In this document: one piece after another, positions 48,953 through 54,811 of the stretch
Position numbering within the stretch: position 1 is the stretch's first letter
How the letters are laid out: each line of letters begins with the position of its first letter
From: Deltaproteobacteria bacterium
GTDB lineage: Bacteria; Desulfobacterota; Desulfobulbia; Desulfobulbales; Desulfurivibrionaceae
Assembly (NCBI GenBank): GCA_021847425.1
Contig: JAJZRF010000012.1
Location: 1-54,811 of the forward strand
DNA length: 54,811 nt
Direction: 5' to 3'
Program-made: the position numbers and the translations under genes
The notes under the pieces: model-generated
Seen by the model: only the letters and a program-made list of their open reading frames with translations
What the model was told of the DNA's origin: nothing
The model's database searches: none

Positions 48953-48975
48953 AACTATTATGATAATAATTACTA
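48953..48975. promoter_or_regulatory. AT-rich element between glgX and the Lcl gene
   Basis: TATTATGATAATAATTAC resembles three head-to-tail NATAAT hexamers of a Fur-like box. It lies in the divergent promoter region. The match is partial and AT-rich runs produce such matches by chance. Confidence 0.25.
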
Positions 48976-49047
48976 GTTTTAGGAATGTGTCCTTTTCATT
49001 ATATCGTTTCCAGGCAGGGGATGACAACAAAACTGAGGAGGTGTGCC

Positions 49048-49980
49048 ATGGGATTAGCGGAAAAGTTGGGAATGGCTGGTCAACCTGTGTCGATCGACTG
49101 GGATCTCACCCCCTCGGACACTTTTGCCATGTTCGAAAGCTGGGGGGGCAAGGAGCGGATTCGCAACAACGCGGAGCTCCATTACTATTTTTATATCGAC
49201 AACTGGAATTCTCCTGCCAGGCTCTGCCTGATGGAGCGGGGCGTCAAGCATGCCAAGGTCCTTGCCCACATCAACTGCCCGCAGGAGATGCTGAAAAAAT
49301 GCGTGGCCCGTCAGGGCAAGGACATGCGCGACCAGAGTTACGCCATTGATGAGGGGATCAAGCAGTGGCTGCTGGAAAAAATCATCGAGAGCGAAGATTC
49401 CTCCCGGGTCGAGCTGGTGGACAACACCGTGAAGCAGGAAGTCATGGAAACCGGCCTGCCGAAGAAACGCGACCCTCTGCCGGCCACGGACAAGGTCAAC
49501 CTGCGCGCCGCGGGAGTCGTGCTCACCGAGCAGGAAGCAGCGGACATGGCGGTGCGGCATGGTTTTTACGACAGCCGCTGCAACCCCCAAGGGAATTTTG
49601 GCAACGTGCTGGTGGACAACGGCGACGGTCTGACCGTTACCGATCAGGTGACCGGAGTCATGTGGCAGCGGGGCGGCTGTGATCTCACCACCATCCGCAA
49701 CGTGCAGAAATATGTGGAGGAGCTCAATCGTCAGCGTTTCGCCGGCTTTGCCGATTGGCGGCTGCCCACCATGGAGGAGGCTTTTTCCCTTCTGGAACCA
49801 CGGGTGAATGAAAAGGGGGTTCATCTCCATCCCTGTTTTTCCAAGGAGCAACCCTTTATTTTTCTGGCCGACCAGCGTAAACCCGGCGGGTATTGGTTTA
49901 TGGATTTCAAGCAGGCCACGGCTTTCTGGGCTTCGGGCACCATCCCCGGCGGTTTCGGCAGGGTGTGCCGATCCGTCTGA
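49048..49980 (+). CDS. Lcl/DUF1566 C-terminal domain protein
   Basis: 310 residues. The C-terminal third (about 195-310) is a DUF1566/Lcl domain: LTVTDQVTGVMWQRGG, FAGFADWRLPTMEEAFSLLEP, FWASGTIPGGFGRVCRSV. The N-terminal two thirds (DWDLTPSDTFAMFESWGGKERIRNNAELHYYFYIDNW, AKVLAHINCPQEMLKKCVARQGKDMRDQSYAI) match nothing I recognise. No signal peptide is evident, whereas Lcl domains are often secreted. GAGGAGGTG gives a strong ribosome-binding site at the ATG 49048. Function unknown. Confidence 0.7.
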   Translation: MGLAEKLGMAGQPVSIDWDLTPSDTFAMFESWGGKERIRNNAELHYYFYIDNWNSPARLCLMERGVKHAKVLAHINCPQEMLKKCVARQGKDMRDQSYAIDEGIKQWLLEKIIESEDSSRVELVDNTVKQEVMETGLPKKRDPLPATDKVNLRAAGVVLTEQEAADMAVRHGFYDSRCNPQGNFGNVLVDNGDGLTVTDQVTGVMWQRGGCDLTTIRNVQKYVEELNRQRFAGFADWRLPTMEEAFSLLEPRVNEKGVHLHPCFSKEQPFIFLADQRKPGGYWFMDFKQATAFWASGTIPGGFGRVCRSV

Positions 49981-49996
49981 GGCAGGAAAGGCGATG

Positions 49997-50038
49997 GCAA
50001 AAGAAAATGGCTGCCCATGGGCAGCCATTTTCTTTTGC
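49997..50038 (+). terminator. 42-bp perfect palindrome after the Lcl gene
   Basis: Arms of 21 bases (left arm begins GCAAAAGAAAATGGCTGCCC) meet at ATG|... with no spacer; the centre is at 50017/50018. The right side is T-rich, so it can serve as a terminator hairpin. Confidence 0.75.
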
Positions 50039-50182
50039 GGACCCGGTTGAATCCGGATCAACAAATTCTTGCAATTTATCCGGACCGGTTATAAAGAACC
50101 TACGAGGTCTCACTGCGCGCCAATTTTCCCGCCGCCTGTCGGCGGGTATTTTTTCCTGAAAAACCGAGAGAGAGGAAACGCC

Positions 50183-50497
50183 ATGCCTGAGTTCAAGAAT
50201 GTCACCATCGTAAAAAGGGCCAATGTCTACTTTGACGGCAAGGTCACCAGCCGCAGCGTGATTTTTGCCGATGGCGCCAAAAAGACCCTGGGCATCATGC
50301 TGCCCGGAGAGTACGAATTCAACACGGCGGACAAGGAACTCATGGAGATCCTGTCCGGAGAGCTGGAGGTTTTGCTGCCAGGGGCAGCCGACTGGCAAAC
50401 GGTCAAGGGCGGCGAATCTTTCGAGGTGCCGGCCCACTCTAAGTTTTGCCTGAAGATCAAGAGCCTCACCGATTATTGCTGTTCTTTTTTGAAGTAG
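50183..50497 (+). CDS. ppnP: Pyrimidine/purine nucleoside phosphorylase (PpnP, DUF1255)
   Basis: 104-residue cupin. [36 protein letters not shown] followed by [14 protein letters not shown] and [14 protein letters not shown] is the PpnP pattern. E. coli PpnP phosphorolyses diverse nucleosides. The ATG at 50183 follows GAGAGGAAACGCC; upstream in-frame codons lack similarity to the family. Confidence 0.9.
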   Translation: MPEFKNVTIVKRANVYFDGKVTSRSVIFADGAKKTLGIMLPGEYEFNTADKELMEILSGELEVLLPGAADWQTVKGGESFEVPAHSKFCLKIKSLTDYCCSFLK

Positions 50498-50507
50498 GAT
50501 TGCCCAA

Positions 50508-50550
50508 ACAAAAAAAGCCATCGGGGCATTTGCCCGATGGCTTTTTTTGT
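50508..50550. terminator. Bidirectional terminator between ppnP and the chemoreceptor
   Basis: AAAAAAGCCATCGGG and CCCGATGGCTTTTTT form a long stem around GCATTTG, with A and T tracts on either side. It serves the two convergent genes. Confidence 0.92.
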
Positions 50551-50588
50551 TCCGCAGGGGCGTGCCCGCCCCGCTGTGTCACCCTTTT

Positions 50589-52205
50589 TTAAAAATTCTC
50601 AAACTCTTCGTCGTCAAAGGGGATTACTTCCTTGGCTGTGCTCTTCTTTTGGTGGGAGATGGCACGAGGCTGCGTCTGCTTTTGGGGAAGTCCCGGCCGT
50701 TTTGTCGCTGTGTCGCCGCGCGGTTGCGTGCCTTGCTGCGGAGAGATTCCGGCAGACGGCCTGCTTCCGGCCTCGCCGGCGATCAAAATCTGCAGCTCCT
50801 GGACAAGGCCGAGCAAGGTGTTGTTTTCGGCAAAGAGTTCCTCTGAGGCGGCGGCGGATTCCTCGGCGGTGGCGGCATTGCTTTGCACCACTTTGTCCAT
50901 CTCCTGCAGGGCGATGTTGATCTGACCCACGCCATCGGTCTGCTCTTTTGCCGCGGTGGAAATCTCGTTGATCAGCATTGAGACCTTGCCGGTGCCGGCA
51001 GATACCTGGTTAAATTCCTCGTTGGTCTTGCTGACGAGCACCGTGCCTTCCTGCACCTTGCTCACCGTTTGTTCGATCAGGGCAGCGGTTTCCCGGGCTG
51101 CCTCCGCAGCCCGCATGGCCAGGCTGCGGACCTCGTTGGCCACCACGGCAAAGCCGGCGCCGGCCTCCCCGGCCCTGGCCGCTTCCACTGCGGCGTTCAG
51201 GGCAAGCAGATTGGTCTGGAAGGCGATTTCATCAATGGTCTTGATGATTTTTGAGGTCTTATCGCTGGCGGCGGAGATCTCGCCCATGGCGGAGGTAAGC
51301 TGCTGCATGGAGACCGCCGCCTGGCTGGCCACATTGTTTACCTCTGCCATGACGGCGTTGGCTTGCTGGGCGTTGTCCGAGCTGTGCCGGGTCATGGAGG
51401 CGATTTCCTCCATGGAGGCGGAGGTTTCTTCAAGGGAAGCTGCCTGCTCGGTGGCGCCTTCGGCAAGCTGCTGACCTGCACTGGCAACCTCGCCGGAGGC
51501 GGCGGAGATATGGTCGGCGCCCGCGGTCATGCCGTTGATCGCCTTTTTGAGCGGCACGGTGATGCCGCGGGTGATGATAAAGGCCAGGGCGCAGCCGCCG
51601 ATGAAGATGCCGATGGCGATGAAGATGATCAGAGTCTGAAGTTCGTTGCCTTCGGACAGGGCTTCGTCGGCAACGCGTTTTCCCTCGGTGGTATTGATTT
51701 TGTCAAATTCGGTGATGGCCTCGCGAATCTTGCCGGCCACTGTCTCCAGAGCATCCGCCTTGCCCGATACCAAGGCCAGGTTGTCCGCCTGGGCTGCGTC
51801 CATCAGTTCCCGTGCCGCCGGGGCCAGCTTGTCGTGCAGCGTGATGATGGCGTCGATCTTCGCCAGCCAGCCGGCTTTCACCAGGTCTTCATCGGCCTGG
51901 ACAGTTGTCCGGACCCGGGCAAAGGTTTCATCCGCCGCTTTGTCCAGGCTGTCGAACTGCTCCCGGTAGACGGCGTTCTTATGGATGACAAAGCGCGCGA
52001 CCGCAAGTTGCTGGCGATTGACCAGCAGAGCCAATTTTCCGCCGGTATAGGCAAGGGGCAAATGGGTGTTTTGCAGATCCTTGACAGAGTTCACCATCTG
52101 TGAGGATTTGAAAACGGCGAAGCTGGCTCCAATGGTGGAAAGAACAACCAGGAAACCGAAGCCTGCCGCCAGTTTTTTTGCCAGGGAGATTTTTGAAAAA
52201 TTCAT
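50589..52205 (-). CDS. Methyl-accepting chemotaxis protein
   Basis: 538 residues. Membrane helices at about 11-33 and 193-213 bound a periplasmic four-helix sensor. A short HAMP-like region follows, then the signalling domain with the hairpin tip [37 protein letters not shown], which contacts CheA and CheW. The tail is Pro/Gln/Lys-rich and ends FDDEEFENF, without the CheR-binding NWE[TS]F pentapeptide. The ligand is unknown. Confidence 0.94.
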   Translation of the reverse strand: MNFSKISLAKKLAAGFGFLVVLSTIGASFAVFKSSQMVNSVKDLQNTHLPLAYTGGKLALLVNRQQLAVARFVIHKNAVYREQFDSLDKAADETFARVRTTVQADEDLVKAGWLAKIDAIITLHDKLAPAARELMDAAQADNLALVSGKADALETVAGKIREAITEFDKINTTEGKRVADEALSEGNELQTLIIFIAIGIFIGGCALAFIITRGITVPLKKAINGMTAGADHISAASGEVASAGQQLAEGATEQAASLEETSASMEEIASMTRHSSDNAQQANAVMAEVNNVASQAAVSMQQLTSAMGEISAASDKTSKIIKTIDEIAFQTNLLALNAAVEAARAGEAGAGFAVVANEVRSLAMRAAEAARETAALIEQTVSKVQEGTVLVSKTNEEFNQVSAGTGKVSMLINEISTAAKEQTDGVGQINIALQEMDKVVQSNAATAEESAAASEELFAENNTLLGLVQELQILIAGEAGSRPSAGISPQQGTQPRGDTATKRPGLPQKQTQPRAISHQKKSTAKEVIPFDDEEFENF

Positions 52206-52649
52206 CGTGGTGCTCCAGGATACTTTGCCGACGCATTTATGATTTGTCAGTAGGGAAATGGTGCGGACAGTGCCAAGTTGAGTAAGGGAATCTTAACCAT
52301 ATGTTTTCTTGATAAAAAAATTATAAGTTGTGGGGAAAGATGGTGCAAATCCTGCAAACTATCAGCGGGATTGCTACCGTGGCTTTGTGGTGGCAAGGGC
52401 TATGCTGTTCTTGCCATGTCGGTTATATAGGTTGGGGCAGCAGGCCTTGCCACCGGGACCAGCCACCTGAGAACAGGGTACAAAAGCAGGACGCGGATTG
52501 CAAGTGCTTCACCGCCAGAGTTCGTGGTTCCCTGCGAGTTGTTGCTCAGCCGGCAATGGTCAAGACGTCAGCGGGGGAAAGCTTTTCCGGCTCATTGTCT
52601 CGGAAAATCGCCTGTGCTAGTATGTGGCAGAATTGTTGTTCAAGGCAGG
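52206..52649. other. Gap upstream of the cyclase remnant, with competing hairpins
   Basis: A 444-bp gene-free stretch. GGTGGCAAGG (52389-52398) can pair fully with CCTTGCCACC (52445-52454). Its core GGCAAG can pair instead with CTTGCC at 52410-52415. No known riboswitch or small RNA consensus was matched. Confidence 0.35.
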
Positions 52650-52789
52650 AAAAATTTTTATGAGGGGGACGCCATCATCGCTTTCTGGAACGGTCCGCTT
52701 TCCCAAGATGATCATGCCGCACGCTGCCGGGAGGTGCTGGAAAATCTCCCTCTTGCCTCCTGGGACATGGTGTGGAGGATGGGTAGCAA

Positions 52790-52793
<4 letters not shown>
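52650..52793 (+). pseudogene. Remnant of a class III adenylate/guanylate cyclase
   Basis: About 47 codons translate to KNFYEGDAIIAFWNGPLSQ and then DDHAARCREVLENL, which is the metal-binding GDAIMAFWNAPL segment of class III cyclase domains. Everything before it (the first metal aspartate and the substrate strands) and after it is absent. The stop TGA overlaps the start of the ABC transporter gene (ATGA). The fragment supplies GGAGG for that start. Confidence 0.7.
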
Positions 52794-54565
<1,772 letters not shown>

Positions 54566-54567
54566 CT

Positions 54568-54811
54568 TTGCGGGATAACTACGGATATTTTGAAGAAGAT
54601 CAGCTGGGCAAGTTCGGCGATCTCAGCCTCTGGCGGCGGATCATCTTTCTGGGCAGGCCATACTGGCTCGGGGCCTTGCTGGCTGTGCTTCTCTCCTTTA
54701 TCGTGGTGGGCTGCGGCCTCTCCCTGCCCTATCTGATCCGTCTGGCCGTGGATGATTTCATCCTCAAGACCGGGCTTGCCGCCGCTCTCCGCATCGAGGG
54801 GCTCAAACGGC
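54568..54811 (+). CDS. Second ABC exporter half-transporter (3' end outside window)
   Basis: 81 codons to the window edge, starting with TTG at 54568 two bases after the preceding stop, with AGAGG upstream. The product begins DNYGYFEEDQLGKFGDLSLW and RRIIFLGRPYWLGALLAVLL and enters the first membrane helices of an exporter (VVGCGLSLPYLIRLAVDDFIL). The N-terminal segment and elbow helix match the MdlB-like partner of the gene before it. The catalytic domain is not in view. Confidence 0.85.
   Translation, partial: MRDNYGYFEEDQLGKFGDLSLWRRIIFLGRPYWLGALLAVLLSFIVVGCGLSLPYLIRLAVDDFILKTGLAAALRIEGLKR

Noticed and set aside
48953..48975. Firm Fur box
   Set aside because: Partial AT-rich match only, and neither neighbour is an iron gene; kept as a low-confidence site.
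52340..52460. Cobalamin or c-di-GMP riboswitch
   Set aside because: A GGTGCAAATCC-like piece is present, but the other conserved blocks of either class are missing.

Overview
The window reads as a piece of chromosome from a GC-rich, strictly anaerobic Desulfobacterota bacterium, most likely of the Desulfobulbales group. This is an inference from gene content: Wood-Ljungdahl methylene-tetrahydrofolate reductase parts linked to heterodisulfide-reductase-like iron-sulfur proteins, a small assimilatory-type sulfite reductase, a NifA activator, FeoAB iron uptake, a BamD lipoprotein (so a Gram-negative envelope) and many stand-alone housekeeping genes. No 16S rRNA lies in the window, so the genus is not fixed.

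Layout. 1-6.1 kb: feoB (runs off the left edge) and feoA, an 0.8 kb gene-free stretch, a divergent dnaA without dnaN, a tiny CxxC protein, and protoporphyrinogen oxidase. 6.5-10.6 kb: flavodoxin-like protein, corrinoid adenosyltransferase, membrane M48 peptidase with TPRs, and a J-domain protein with four MshEN-like repeats. 10.9-15.9 kb: pgi and a large CACHE-like/PAS/GGDEF/EAL receptor. 15.9-22.7 kb: aroD-aroE-aroA, thpR, ispDF, RNase P RNA, zinc-ribbon coiled-coil protein and Nif3-like protein. 22.8-25.3 kb: tRNA(CAU), a sulfite reductase behind an attenuator-like leader, and rmuC. 25.5-29.8 kb: gap-rimI-pgk-tpiA-secG-tRNA-Leu, a lower-glycolysis operon ending in a strong terminator.

29.8-35.7 kb is the accessory region. 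It holds a decayed second copy of secG/tRNA-Leu/terminator, three complete toxin-antitoxin pairs (RelE/Phd, VapC/Phd-like, ParE/RHH), a higA with only a stump of higB, an AT-rich NucS-like nuclease, a REP-associated transposase between inverted short repeats, and a 215-bp MITE with 18-bp terminal inverted repeats and 11-bp target duplications sitting inside a 69-bp tandem repeat.

35.7-41.8 kb: metV-mvhD-hdrC-like genes, kdsD, purF and a metF fused to a second MetV-like domain, all on the minus strand. 42-54.8 kb: methyltransferase, zinc-ribbon membrane protein, trxA, bamD, queH, nifA, glgX, an Lcl/DUF1566 protein, ppnP, a chemoreceptor, a remnant of a class III nucleotidyl cyclase, and the first gene and start of the second gene of a heterodimeric ABC exporter.

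Non-coding structure is unusually rich. A family of about 120-130 bp intergenic hairpin repeats occurs three times, a 14-bp tandem repeat is shared by two distant loci, heptad AGGTTCA repeats precede two genes, and several perfect operators and palindromes are present. No defence system or CRISPR array was seen. The best candidates for new biology are the cysteine-codon leader/terminator before the sulfite reductase, the HdrA-less MetF/MetV/MvhD/HdrC arrangement, and the J-domain/MshEN protein.
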